Part shown: positions 17,027 through 24,151 of the stretch, in pieces
How positions within the stretch are numbered: position 1 is the first letter of the stretch
Layout of the letters: the number at the start of each line of letters is the position of its first letter
NCBI RefSeq assembly: GCF_026627255.1
Contig: NZ_JAPNLM010000002.1
Span: 62,001 to 126,000 of the forward strand
Origin: Streptomyces antarcticus
GTDB taxonomy: Bacteria; Actinomycetota; Actinomycetes; Streptomycetales; Streptomycetaceae
Direction of reading: 5' to 3'
Length of the DNA: 64,000 bases
Program-made: the position numbers and the translations under genes
The notes under the pieces: generated by a model
What the model was told of the DNA's origin: nothing
The model's database searches: none
Seen by the model: the letters and a program-made list of their open reading frames with translations, nothing else

Positions 17027-18256
17027 ATGTTGGAGGAAGCCGAGGAGATCGGCCGGCGAGTCCGGCGGGCACGGCTGCGGCTTGGGATGCCGCAGGCAGA
17101 CCTCGCCTCCGCGCTGGGCAAGACCCAGGGCTGGGTGTCCAAGATGGAACGCGGCCTGATCGAGTTGGACCGGGTCGGCCTGCTGAACCTCGTCGCCGCC
17201 GAGCTGCACGTGCATCCCAATGACCTGATCGGCCGGCCGTACGCGAGCAGCCCCGCCGAGAATCAGTGGCAGGTGTCGGCGGCGTCCATCCTGCGCGAGC
17301 TGCGCCGCTACGACCTCGCGCCGATCTTCGACGGCGCACCGCGCGCGTCCGGCGAACTGTGGCGGGACATGACCCGCCTGCACCGCCTGCGGGACGCTGC
17401 GGCCAACACAGCGATCCTCGCTACCCTCCCCGACCTGCTGCGCGAGGCTCGCGCCCTGGCCGAGGCCTCGACCGGCCACGAGCGCGAGGAAGCGTTCGGG
17501 ATCTACGCCGTGGCGTGCAAGTTCGCCCACACCGCCGCGCACGCCCTCGGGCACCCTGAGCTCGTCGCCATGGCGGCCGAGCGCGCCGCATGGGCGGCTC
17601 GCCTCTCAGCCGACCCCGTCATGCCCGCGCTCGCCGACTGGATGCGCGTCTGGGACATGTGGGCCACGGCCGATTGGGACGACTCGCTCACCCTGTCGGA
17701 CAAGGCCATCGCCAGCGTGCAACGCGAGTACGAGCTCGGCGAGCCGCTCGCCCTGCGAATGTGGGGCACGCTCCACCTGCGCGCCGCCGTCGCCGCAGCC
17801 CGTGCCGGCCGACCGTCCGAGGCCGACGAGCGGATCAACCACGCCCGTGATGCTGCCCGCCGGATGGCAGGCAACCACAACCCACCTATCTACGACCGGC
17901 ACTCGGTAACCTTCTCCCCCGGCAACGTACAGATCCACGCGATCAGCGTCGCCCTGGAGACCGGTGAGCAGACCAAGGCCCTCGCCATAAACCGACGCAC
18001 CGCGCCCGAGCTCGTTGCCGCGCTCCCCAACTCCCGTCAGGGCCACCACCACATGGACCTTGCCCGCGCGTGGCTGTGGGACGGCAACCGCGACCGCGCG
18101 CTCGCCGAGCTGGAGACCGCAGAGCGGATCGCCCCCCAGCTCGTACGGAACCATCCGATCGCCCGGTCGACCCTCCGAGGCATCGTCTACGCCGAGCGAA
18201 TCGCCACCCGCGAGAAGCTGCGCCGCATGTCAGACCGCTTCCACCTGGACGGATGA
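17027..18256 (+). CDS. XRE-family regulator with TPR-like C-terminal region
   Basis: This 409-residue DNA-binding protein has an XRE helix-turn-helix at residues 8-65 (RRARLRLGMPQADLASALG, then VSKMERG). It is followed by about 330 residues of Ala/Leu/Arg-rich helical hairpins resembling tetratricopeptide repeats, as in Streptomyces regulators that bind peptides or partner proteins. It is the first gene of a co-directional run reaching 21292 and is the likely controller of it. The ATG at 17027 is preceded by a G-rich stretch. It is transcribed divergently from the HNH gene across a 240-bp gap that must hold both promoters. Confidence 0.85.
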   Translation: MLEEAEEIGRRVRRARLRLGMPQADLASALGKTQGWVSKMERGLIELDRVGLLNLVAAELHVHPNDLIGRPYASSPAENQWQVSAASILRELRRYDLAPIFDGAPRASGELWRDMTRLHRLRDAAANTAILATLPDLLREARALAEASTGHEREEAFGIYAVACKFAHTAAHALGHPELVAMAAERAAWAARLSADPVMPALADWMRVWDMWATADWDDSLTLSDKAIASVQREYELGEPLALRMWGTLHLRAAVAAARAGRPSEADERINHARDAARRMAGNHNPPIYDRHSVTFSPGNVQIHAISVALETGEQTKALAINRRTAPELVAALPNSRQGHHHMDLARAWLWDGNRDRALAELETAERIAPQLVRNHPIARSTLRGIVYAERIATREKLRRMSDRFHLDG

Positions 18257-18312
18257 GGGCGGTATTCCTCCCATTCATATTGGGCCCCTGATGCGCCCCT
18301 AACTTCTGGGGC

Positions 18313-18753
18313 ATGACAGGACGACCAACACCCCATCTCCCTTCACACGGCAGCGAGTTAGGGACGGCCGGACCGTTCTACCCTCGACTTGGCGACCTCG
18401 CCCGCGACACCGCCAAGGACGGCCGAATCGGCGTCGTCGTGACGCTGCCCAGAGTGGGCGCCAGCACGTATCACTTGCGTCCGCCGGGCGGTGGCGACGA
18501 GTGGTCGGCGCCGGCCGATGGAACTACTCTGCGCCCCGTCCCGGCACAGGCCACGTACGTGACCCCTATGCGACGCGACGCCGTGTACGACCATCGGGCC
18601 CAGCAGAGCGCGCTGCCGGTCCTGGTCCACTTCGACGACGGCGGTACGGCCGAGTCCCTGCTCGTCCTCACTCCGGACCAGGTCGAGTTGTACGCAATCC
18701 AGTTCGAGCGGCTCATCTCCCAGCGCGAGCAGGCACAGGGGAACGCAGCATGA
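18313..18753 (+). CDS. Hypothetical protein, second gene of XRE-led run
   Basis: This 146-residue soluble protein has no recognised domain. It contains short beta-like segments (RIGVVVTLPRVGASTYHL; LPVLVHFDDGGTAESLLVLTP) and an amphipathic C-terminal helix. The ATG at 18313 lies 56 bp after the regulator stop and follows GGGG. Its stop overlaps the next ATG by four bases, so it is coupled to the small membrane peptide. No catalytic motif is visible. Confidence 0.65.
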   Translation: MTGRPTPHLPSHGSELGTAGPFYPRLGDLARDTAKDGRIGVVVTLPRVGASTYHLRPPGGGDEWSAPADGTTLRPVPAQATYVTPMRRDAVYDHRAQQSALPVLVHFDDGGTAESLLVLTPDQVELYAIQFERLISQREQAQGNAA

Positions 18754-18941
18754 CCGCGCGCCACGCTCTGCAGCGCGGGGCCACGTCCGGCGATCCGGTG
18801 GGCCGCTTCCTGAGCTGGATATGGGTGCTTGGCACCGCCGCGGGATTCGCTGCGCTCGCCACCCTGACCACGGGTGAGCTTGGCCACCGCGACGCACCGT
18901 CGGCAATGGCCATCCCTGACGCCGGACTCCCGGCGCTCTGA
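18750..18941 (+). CDS. Small single-pass membrane peptide
   Basis: This 63-residue protein has one hydrophobic segment, FLSWIWVLGTAAGFAALATL, at about residues 20-39, an Arg-containing N-tail and an acidic/proline C-tail. It overlaps the upstream gene by four bases (ATGA), which supports real translation despite the small size. Its role is unknown; it could be a membrane anchor, regulator or toxin-like peptide for the cluster. Confidence 0.55.
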   Translation: MTARHALQRGATSGDPVGRFLSWIWVLGTAAGFAALATLTTGELGHRDAPSAMAIPDAGLPAL

Positions 18942-19075
18942 TCTCCCCGTCCGCTCGGATGACCCGACAGATCCCGGGCGGGCGGGGCACGCCTCGGTCG
19001 GCACGGTCCCCAGTCGCGCCGGCCGAGGCGCTTCACAGCACGTCCCATGCACCACTGACCAAGGAGGCAAGGACC

Positions 19076-19537
19076 GTGACCGTAATCCAGGAACGTCCCG
19101 CGACCGACGCGCGGAATCTGATCGGCGCCAAGCTGCGCGCGACGCTCGTGTCCAACATGCAGGCCAAGTTCCCCGAGCTGACGGACGCCAAGGCCGACCG
19201 CGGCGTCGGCCAGATGATCGCCTTCCTCGCGGCTGGCGCGTACAGCGATACCCCGCTCAGCCCGTCGCCGCTCGTCGATGACTTCTGGCACGCCTTCCTG
19301 CTGCACACGCAGGCGTACCAGGACTTCTGCTCGGGGACGATCGGCAAGTGCGTCCACCACCAGCCCGGATTCCTCGACAAGGAGGAGCACGGCGGTGGCA
19401 AGGCCCTGCGCGCCCGGACGGTCGACGCGATCGTCGCGTCCGGATTCGTGATCGACATGGAGTTCTGGCCCGAGCTGGACCTCGCCGACTGCTCGCAGTG
19501 CCACGCCAACTGCCACAACAGCCCCAAGTACGCCTGA
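19076..19537 (+). CDS. WH..LLHT-motif protein with Cys/His-rich C-terminus
   Basis: This 153-residue protein's central motif VDDFWHAFLLHTQAYQDFC (residues 67-85; Trp71, His72, His77, Cys85) resembles the conserved core of glycine-rich-domain (GRDP-like) proteins, whose biochemical role is not established. The last 15 residues hold a dense cluster, Cys139, Cys142, His143, Cys146 and His147 (CSQCHANCH), which could bind zinc or another metal. The CxxCH is heme-c-like, but there is no signal peptide, so cytochrome function is unlikely. The GTG at 19076 follows a strong AAGGAGG. It lies directly upstream of the kinase-like gene and is probably its functional partner. Confidence 0.65.
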   Translation: MTVIQERPATDARNLIGAKLRATLVSNMQAKFPELTDAKADRGVGQMIAFLAAGAYSDTPLSPSPLVDDFWHAFLLHTQAYQDFCSGTIGKCVHHQPGFLDKEEHGGGKALRARTVDAIVASGFVIDMEFWPELDLADCSQCHANCHNSPKYA

Positions 19538-19622
19538 CGTACCGCCTGCGGTCGGTCCTCGGCTTATGCCACTCTGTGGCCGAGCCGGGGACCGGCTTCC
19601 GTTCTACACGAGGAGTACGCGG

Positions 19623-20435
19623 GTGGACCGCACCGCATGGCTTGAGCTCCCGCCCGAGTCCCGTAGCGCCGTCGAGGCCTACACCGGCCCCGTCGAGCAC
19701 GCCGAGACCGCAGAGACCGGCGTGATGGCCCGCCTCGCATGCACCCTCCACACCGCCGCCGGGCCCGTCTTCGTCAAGGGCACCCGCAGCGACGAGCCCG
19801 CAGCGTGGATGTACGACTACGAGGCGCGCGTGACCCGCGTCGCACCGCTCGCCCCCCGCGTGCTCTGGCAGGTCAACGCCGGCGGCTGGCTGCTCACCGG
19901 GTACGAGTACCTCGTCGGCACACACCCAGACCTCAGCCCCAGCTCACCCGATATCGGTCCCTTCCTCGACACACTCGCCACGATGTCCGAGGCCCCGTGG
20001 CTGGAGCAGGTGCGCAAGAAGCCGCTGCACGTCCGCTGGGCCGGGTTCTTCCCTGACGACCGCTGCCCCGATCTCGAAGGCCGTGCCCTCGTCCACTCCG
20101 ACGTGTCGCCGCTGAACATGCTGGCCACCGCGAACGGAATCCGTGTACTGGACTGGGCCCTTGCCTGCCCCGGCCCAGCGTGGGCAGACACAGGTTTCGC
20201 CATCCCACGCTTCATTCACGCCGGCCACACCGCGGAGCAAGCCGAAGCCCTCGCCCGAGCAGTGCCTGCCTACCGCACCGCCGAGCCTTCGGCCGTCGCC
20301 ACCTTCGCAGCCACCCTCTGTGGCGTCTGGGAGAGTCGTGCCGCTACCGACCCGGCGCCGCACCGCGCCCCCCTGATCGCTGCCGCCCGAGCCTGGACCA
20401 TGCATCGCAGCAGCCAGGAGGTACACAGCGCTTAG
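19623..20435 (+). CDS. Aminoglycoside-phosphotransferase-fold kinase-like protein
   Basis: This 270-residue protein of the APH/choline-kinase fold has the ATP-binding Lys in VFVKGTRSDEP (about residue 44), the Brenner-type catalytic loop HSDVSPLN at about 158-165 and the metal Asp in VLDWALACPG. All key residues are present, so it should phosphorylate a small molecule or protein. The GTG at 19623 follows AGGAG; an earlier ATG at 19566 would add a poor Arg-rich tail. It is embedded in an XRE-led run rather than with resistance genes. Alternatives are antibiotic resistance, nucleoside or lipid kinase; the substrate is not predictable. Confidence 0.75.
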   Translation: MDRTAWLELPPESRSAVEAYTGPVEHAETAETGVMARLACTLHTAAGPVFVKGTRSDEPAAWMYDYEARVTRVAPLAPRVLWQVNAGGWLLTGYEYLVGTHPDLSPSSPDIGPFLDTLATMSEAPWLEQVRKKPLHVRWAGFFPDDRCPDLEGRALVHSDVSPLNMLATANGIRVLDWALACPGPAWADTGFAIPRFIHAGHTAEQAEALARAVPAYRTAEPSAVATFAATLCGVWESRAATDPAPHRAPLIAAARAWTMHRSSQEVHSA

Positions 20436-20482
20436 TACCGAAACCCAGTGCGATCGTCCTGCCGGGTTTCTATCTTGATCGT

Positions 20483-21292
20483 ATGGATGCCACACCCCCC
20501 GAGCCCCGCCTGTTCGCGAACCGATGGCCCGAAGGAATCGGGCCGGACGGTCGACCCATCCACCGGGAACGCTGCACCTGTTTCAATCAGTACAAGGCGC
20601 AGCCACGTGCCCGGGTCGGTTTTCACGGAGAGCATCAGGACACGTCTTCGGCGGGTTGGCTGCGCCTTCTCTCGCTCGTCGAAGAGGCGGCTGCGGACGG
20701 CAGGGAGGAGTTCAACCCGCTCGTCGAGCTCAGCCCACATGAGCGGCGCGACGTCATCACCCTGCCAGCGAGCATCGCCCGGCTGACCGAGGTAAAGCAT
20801 TTGAGGCTCTACGGCAGCAATCTCGTGCGGATTCCTCCGGAGATCGGCGCGATGACCAATCTGGAGGAGTTCAGCCCGTACACCTCCCACCGGCTGCACT
20901 GGTTCCCGTACGAGATCACCCGGTGCTCGAAGCTGGCAAACAGCACGGTCAGCACCCGCTCCCTGTTCGGCAACTTCAAGCTTCGTCCGCCCTTCCCCCG
21001 GCTGCGGAAGACGAGCGAGGTCCAGTCCGGCGACCGCCTCGCCGCACTGGACCCGAAGCAGTGGGGCACGACAGCAATCAGCACGTGCAGTGTCTGTGAC
21101 GGGCCGGTGGAGGGACGAGAGCTTCACCAGCGGTGGATCTCGCTCGTGGTCGCCACCGACGTCCTACCGCTGCTCGTCAATGCCTGCTCGACCGCCTGCG
21201 TCGCCGCGCTGCCCCCCGGCGCCGCCAAGCACGCTCCTCAGCCTCACTTGGGCGGATGGGAAACAGTCCAGCCGTCGGCTGACTGGGCCTGA
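20483..21292 (+). CDS. Leucine-rich-repeat protein
   Basis: This 269-residue cytoplasmic protein has about three leucine-rich repeats at 95-165 (LPASIARLTEVKHLRLYGSN; IPPEIGAMTNLEEF), suggesting a protein-binding surface. Cys-containing segments flank the repeats: ERCTCFNQY near residue 33 and CSVCDG near 199, with further Cys later (NACSTAC). It is the last gene of the plus-strand run, 47 bp after the kinase-like gene, and ends at a bidirectional terminator hairpin. Bacterial LRR proteins of this size are often effectors or interaction modules. No catalytic domain is seen. Confidence 0.7.
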   Translation: MDATPPEPRLFANRWPEGIGPDGRPIHRERCTCFNQYKAQPRARVGFHGEHQDTSSAGWLRLLSLVEEAAADGREEFNPLVELSPHERRDVITLPASIARLTEVKHLRLYGSNLVRIPPEIGAMTNLEEFSPYTSHRLHWFPYEITRCSKLANSTVSTRSLFGNFKLRPPFPRLRKTSEVQSGDRLAALDPKQWGTTAISTCSVCDGPVEGRELHQRWISLVVATDVLPLLVNACSTACVAALPPGAAKHAPQPHLGGWETVQPSADWA

Positions 21293-21306
21293 AGTCTTCC
21301 CTTACA

Positions 21307-21340
21307 AAGCACAGCTCCGCTAGTTGGCGGGGCTGTGCTT
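21307..21340. terminator. Bidirectional terminator between convergent genes
   Basis: A stem of AAGCACAGC-t-CCGC with GCGG-g-GCTGTGCTT closes a six-base loop. It sits between the LRR gene and the minus-strand gene ending at 21360 and can serve both. Confidence 0.75.
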
Positions 21341-21359
21341 GTAGGGCGCACTCTGTCAG

Positions 21360-22102
21360 CTACGCATCGAGCTGTGCCGCTTCTTGATCGGCAAAGCGGG
21401 CAGCGATGGCGCTGCGCAGCCCGTCGCCGTCACTGGCTGAGCCGTCGACCTGGCGCCGCAAGCCCGCGACGGTTTCACGCAGACCGGGCTCGGCCTGGTC
21501 GAGGTCGAGGCGGATGCGCAGGGCCGCGCTCTGATCCTTGGGCAGGCGGTCGACGAGGGCCCGGTCGATCGTGCGCAGCACCGGGGCCGGGTCCGCTTCG
21601 GTCCAGCCGCGGCCGGCCAAGCCCTCGGGCTTGGCTCTCCTGGCAGCGAGGTACGACGGGAGTTCGACGCGCAGAGCGCGCAGGGTGTCGACGTCTGCCG
21701 AGCCGATCACATCGGCAGCGCTGCGGCCGGCGTCGAGCAAGGCTCGGGTGCGGTCCCACGCGCGCCCCCGGCGGGTCTCGGCGAGGAGTTGTTCGGTTGC
21801 GGTGCCCGCGGTCGGCGCCGAAGTGCGTTCGGCGTACGCGCGGATCTGTTCGGCCGCCGCGTTGGTCGTGCGCTCGATGCCGTCCAGTTCGATGCCTGCG
21901 TGCTCGCGGGCGGCACGTTCCATTTCCGCCCGGCGACGGACGTTCGCCTCGTCGGTGAGGTCGGGTCACGGAAGGTTCGGGCCTGGCTGAGCCCGTCGTC
22001 GAGGCGCCGGCGCAGTCCGGTGAGGTCCGCTTCGCGGGCACGGCGGACGGTGGCGAGGGAGAGCTGTGCGTCGATGATGCTCGGGCCAGTGAGGCTGGTC
22101 AT
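21360..22102 (-). pseudogene. Frameshifted helical protein of the phage-like trio
   Basis: The start ATG at 22102 follows GAAGGA and the first 46 codons (MTSLTGPSIIDAQLSLATVR...) run into a wrong frame at about 21958-21968. The sequence there contains two adjacent GACC-type units, and deleting one four-base copy restores a continuous helical protein of about 245 residues through ERAAREHAGIELDGIE to the stop at 21360. The product would be an Ala/Arg/Asp-rich, coiled-coil-like protein. The family was not recognised; phage-derived proteins of this kind occur next to excisionase-like genes. It could be a recent natural frameshift or a sequencing error. Confidence 0.55.
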
Positions 22103-22132
22103 AGTGTGGGGTCCTTCGGCGGCGGGGGCTGG

Positions 22133-22525
22133 TCAGTAGAAGCGGATGAGCAGGGGCTGCCCCTGCTCATCGCGCGGCAGAGGGCGGGCCGGCCGCAGGG
22201 TGTGCAGCTCGGCGTATCGGCGCATGGCCTCGACCTGGGCGCGGTGCTCGGCCGGCGCACCGTCCGGGACTTCCTCGACGACGATCTGCTGCCCGCTCTG
22301 CTGCGCGTGCTCGCGGACGTGCCCGAACCAGCGGGCGTTGTCCGTGTAGAGAGTGCCGTCGACCCACCACGGTGCGGTGTGGACGAAGCCCCGGTCTGCC
22401 ATGACGGGGTGCGTACTGACGGGGCCCGAGCGGGCCTCCGGGGCCGTGATCCTCTTCCAAGGGATCTTGCGGTCGTCAGGTGTGGTGTCCTCCCACTGGG
22501 AGCGGTCGACGTCGGCGGTGGTCAT
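22133..22525 (-). CDS. Hypothetical protein of the phage-like trio
   Basis: This 130-residue soluble protein is rich in Trp, Arg, His and Glu (SQWEDTTPDDRKIPWKRI; GFVHTAPWWVDGTLYTDN). No domain is recognised. The ATG at 22525 has AAGGAGG at good spacing and overlaps the upstream stop by four bases, so it is translationally coupled to the helix-turn-helix gene. It is probably of phage or integrative-element origin. Confidence 0.65.
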   Translation of the reverse strand: MTTADVDRSQWEDTTPDDRKIPWKRITAPEARSGPVSTHPVMADRGFVHTAPWWVDGTLYTDNARWFGHVREHAQQSGQQIVVEEVPDGAPAEHRAQVEAMRRYAELHTLRPARPLPRDEQGQPLLIRFY

Positions 22526-22911
22526 AGGGCGGTTCCTCCTTGGCGGTAGTGGTCGAGAGCTACTCGGTCGACGAGCCACAGACGCTCGCCGGCCCGCCGG
22601 GCGGGCAGGCACCCGGCTTTGACCAGGGACCGAATCCAGCGCGGCGAACACTCCATGAGCGCCGCCGCCTCGATCACGGTCACCTCGACCGTGCCAGGGT
22701 CCGCCGTGGGGCTTCCGGTAGCGGCGGGCCGTGCGGGCTCCGTGGTCGTGTGCTCGGCGCCAGCTTGTAGTGCGACAAGGAGGCGCCGTGCTTCTGTGGA
22801 GAGCTCGCCCCCATCTGTACGCACCCGTGCGTCAAGGTGACCCGAGAGGATGCGGACGACCTCACTCGCCAGCGCGGGTGGCACGATCACCGATCCATCG
22901 GGCCGGAGCAT
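22522..22911 (-). CDS. Excisionase-like helix-turn-helix protein
   Basis: This is about 129 residues from the ATG at 22911, or 170 from the ATG at 23034. The longer version adds an Arg-rich N-tail that looks non-native, but neither start has a convincing ribosome site. The C-terminal part carries a MerR/excisionase-type helix-turn-helix (VTVIEAAALMECSPRWIRSL, ending in a winged tail with LWLVDRVALDHY). Excisionases of this type bend DNA next to attachment sites. Here the gene lies 260 bp from the intact tRNA, where an integrase would normally be, yet no integrase is present. It may also act as a repressor of the trio. Confidence 0.6.
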   Translation of the reverse strand: MLRPDGSVIVPPALASEVVRILSGHLDARVRTDGGELSTEARRLLVALQAGAEHTTTEPARPAATGSPTADPGTVEVTVIEAAALMECSPRWIRSLVKAGCLPARRAGERLWLVDRVALDHYRQGGTAL

Positions 22912-23133
22912 CGAACGGCCCGGTCGCGCCCGATCCGAGCCATCGAACCGACGGATTTGGTATCCGCTGCGGGCATCATTGGCGCAGGTCGCGAGGGGGT
23001 TGGGAACGCGCTGGGAACGGTCGTGAGCGTTCATGCGGCGCCCTCCCGAACTGCCTCCTTGGCAAGCGCTACGACGGTACGGCCGAGCATCGACGTCTCT
23101 GAGCCCTCGGCCACGACAGACTCCGGAAACGCC

Positions 23134-23169
23134 AAAGCCGCAGGTGAGATCGTTTCTTCACCTGCGGCT
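23134..23169 (-). terminator. Terminator of the intact tRNA(CAT) gene
   Basis: A twelve-base perfect stem, AGCCGCAGGTGA with TCACCTGCGGCT, and a ten-base loop lie six bases past the tRNA 3' end. On the minus strand it runs into TTT. It belongs to the integrated element, not to the original locus. Confidence 0.75.
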
Positions 23170-23174
23170 CGCAG

Positions 23175-23248
23175 TGGGGCGGGTGGGACTCGAACCCACG
23201 GCCGACGGATTATGAGTCCGCTGCTCTAACCGGCTGAGCTACCGCCCC
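23175..23248 (-). tRNA. tRNA with CAT anticodon (Met elongator or Ile2)
   Basis: The 74-nt cloverleaf has acceptor GGGGCGG/CCGCCCC, D-stem GCTC/GAGC, anticodon loop CTCATAA (anticodon CAT), variable loop CGGCC, T-loop TTCGAGT and discriminator A; CCA is not encoded. A CAT anticodon means elongator methionine, or isoleucine if C34 is lysidine-modified, and sequence alone does not settle this. It is the anchor for the accessory block: two partial 3' copies lie at 14797 and 10118. Confidence 0.92.
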
Positions 23249-23391
23249 TTCACGGCGTGGCGCGTACACATGTGCGCGCCGTCTGCCGCAGCATAGCCGC
23301 TCATACGATCTCCTGCCTCGGATGCCTCGCATGATCGGCTTCGCCCGTTCAGAGAGACCGCGCTGACGGCTGCCCGGTTCCAGAAGAGGGC

Positions 23392-23425
23392 AAAAAAAGA
23401 AGAGGACCCACCCGGGGCCCTCTTC
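23392..23425 (-). terminator. Rho-independent terminator of the tRNA-Asn pair
   Basis: On the minus strand, GAAGAGG pairs with CCTCTTC around a GC-rich loop and is followed by seven T. It lies eight bases past the 3' end of the second tRNA-Asn. Confidence 0.9.
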
Positions 23426-23432
23426 TTCCTTG

Positions 23433-23505
23433 CTCCCCCGGCTGGACTCGAACCAGCAACCCTCCGGTTAACAGCCGAATGCTCTGCCAATTGAGCTACA
23501 GGGGA
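23433..23505 (-). tRNA. tRNA-Asn (GTT)
   Basis: The 73-nt cloverleaf has acceptor TCCCCTG/CGGGGGA, anticodon loop CTGTTAA (anticodon GTT), T-loop TTCGAGT and discriminator G. It is the second gene of a tandem pair reading leftward, five bases after the first copy. The anticodon and T stems differ from the other copy, so the two are not a recent identical duplication. Confidence 0.95.
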
Positions 23506-23510
23506 CCGCG

Positions 23511-23583
23511 CTCCCCCGACTGGACTCGAACCAGTAACCTGCCGATTAACAGTCGGCTGCTCTGCCAATTGAGCTACAGGGGA
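23511..23583 (-). tRNA. tRNA-Asn (GTT), upstream copy
   Basis: This 73-nt copy has the same acceptor and D-arm as its neighbour, anticodon GTT, and an anticodon stem GCCGA/TCGGC that differs from the other copy. It is transcribed first, with the pair sharing one terminator at 23392-23425. Confidence 0.95.
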
Positions 23584-23728
23584 TTGCTGCGGTGCATCGA
23601 ACAGCCCACCTCCGGCCTTGCCGGGGGGCGACCGTCCGTTGCGAGACATAGATTAGCGCAAGCAGGGGGGTGCTCCGCCAATCGGTATCGCCAGCGGGCC
23701 GGGCTCCCCACGACGAAGGGTGGCAGGC

Positions 23729-24031
23729 ATGCGGTACAAGGTCACGTTCGTGGTCGGACTGGCCCTGGGCTACGTGCTCGGGACGAGGGCCGGGCGCGAG
23801 CGGTACGAGCAGCTGAAGAAGTCCGCGCGGGAAGTCGCCCAGCACCCGGTGGTGCGCAACGCCGCCGAGACCGCCGGGCACAACGGGCGCGAGTTCGCCG
23901 GGAAGGCCTTCGCGGCGGTGAGCCAGAAGGTCGGCGACGCCGTGCCGGAGGGCCTGGCCGAGCGGGTGCGGGGCCTGCGCGACCGGGTCGGCGGCGGCGC
24001 CGAGGACGACTGGGGCACCAGCAACACCTGA
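23729..24031 (+). CDS. YtxH-like small membrane-associated protein
   Basis: This 100-residue protein opens with RYKVTFVVGLALGYVLGTRA, a short glycine-rich membrane helix typical of YtxH-domain proteins. An amphipathic, charged helical tail follows (RERYEQLKKSAREVAQHP). YtxH proteins are often stress-linked and of unknown function. The ATG at 23729 is preferred over a GTG at 23720 because AAGG is suitably spaced. It is monocistronic, divergent from the tRNA-Asn pair. Confidence 0.75.
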   Translation: MRYKVTFVVGLALGYVLGTRAGRERYEQLKKSAREVAQHPVVRNAAETAGHNGREFAGKAFAAVSQKVGDAVPEGLAERVRGLRDRVGGGAEDDWGTSNT

Positions 24032-24151
24032 CCCCGTCGCGGACCCCGCGGCAGCCCCCGGGCTCCGCGGGGTCTTTCGCGTGGTCTTCGAGGGGTCTTC
24101 GCGGGGTCCGCGGCGGTGGAGTCCGGCCGCGCGTGCGGCAGAATCCTCCGC

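Noticed and set aside
19490..19534. CxxCH in the 153-aa protein as a cytochrome c heme site
   Set aside because: The protein has no signal peptide or membrane segment, so export for heme attachment is unlikely; metal binding fits better.
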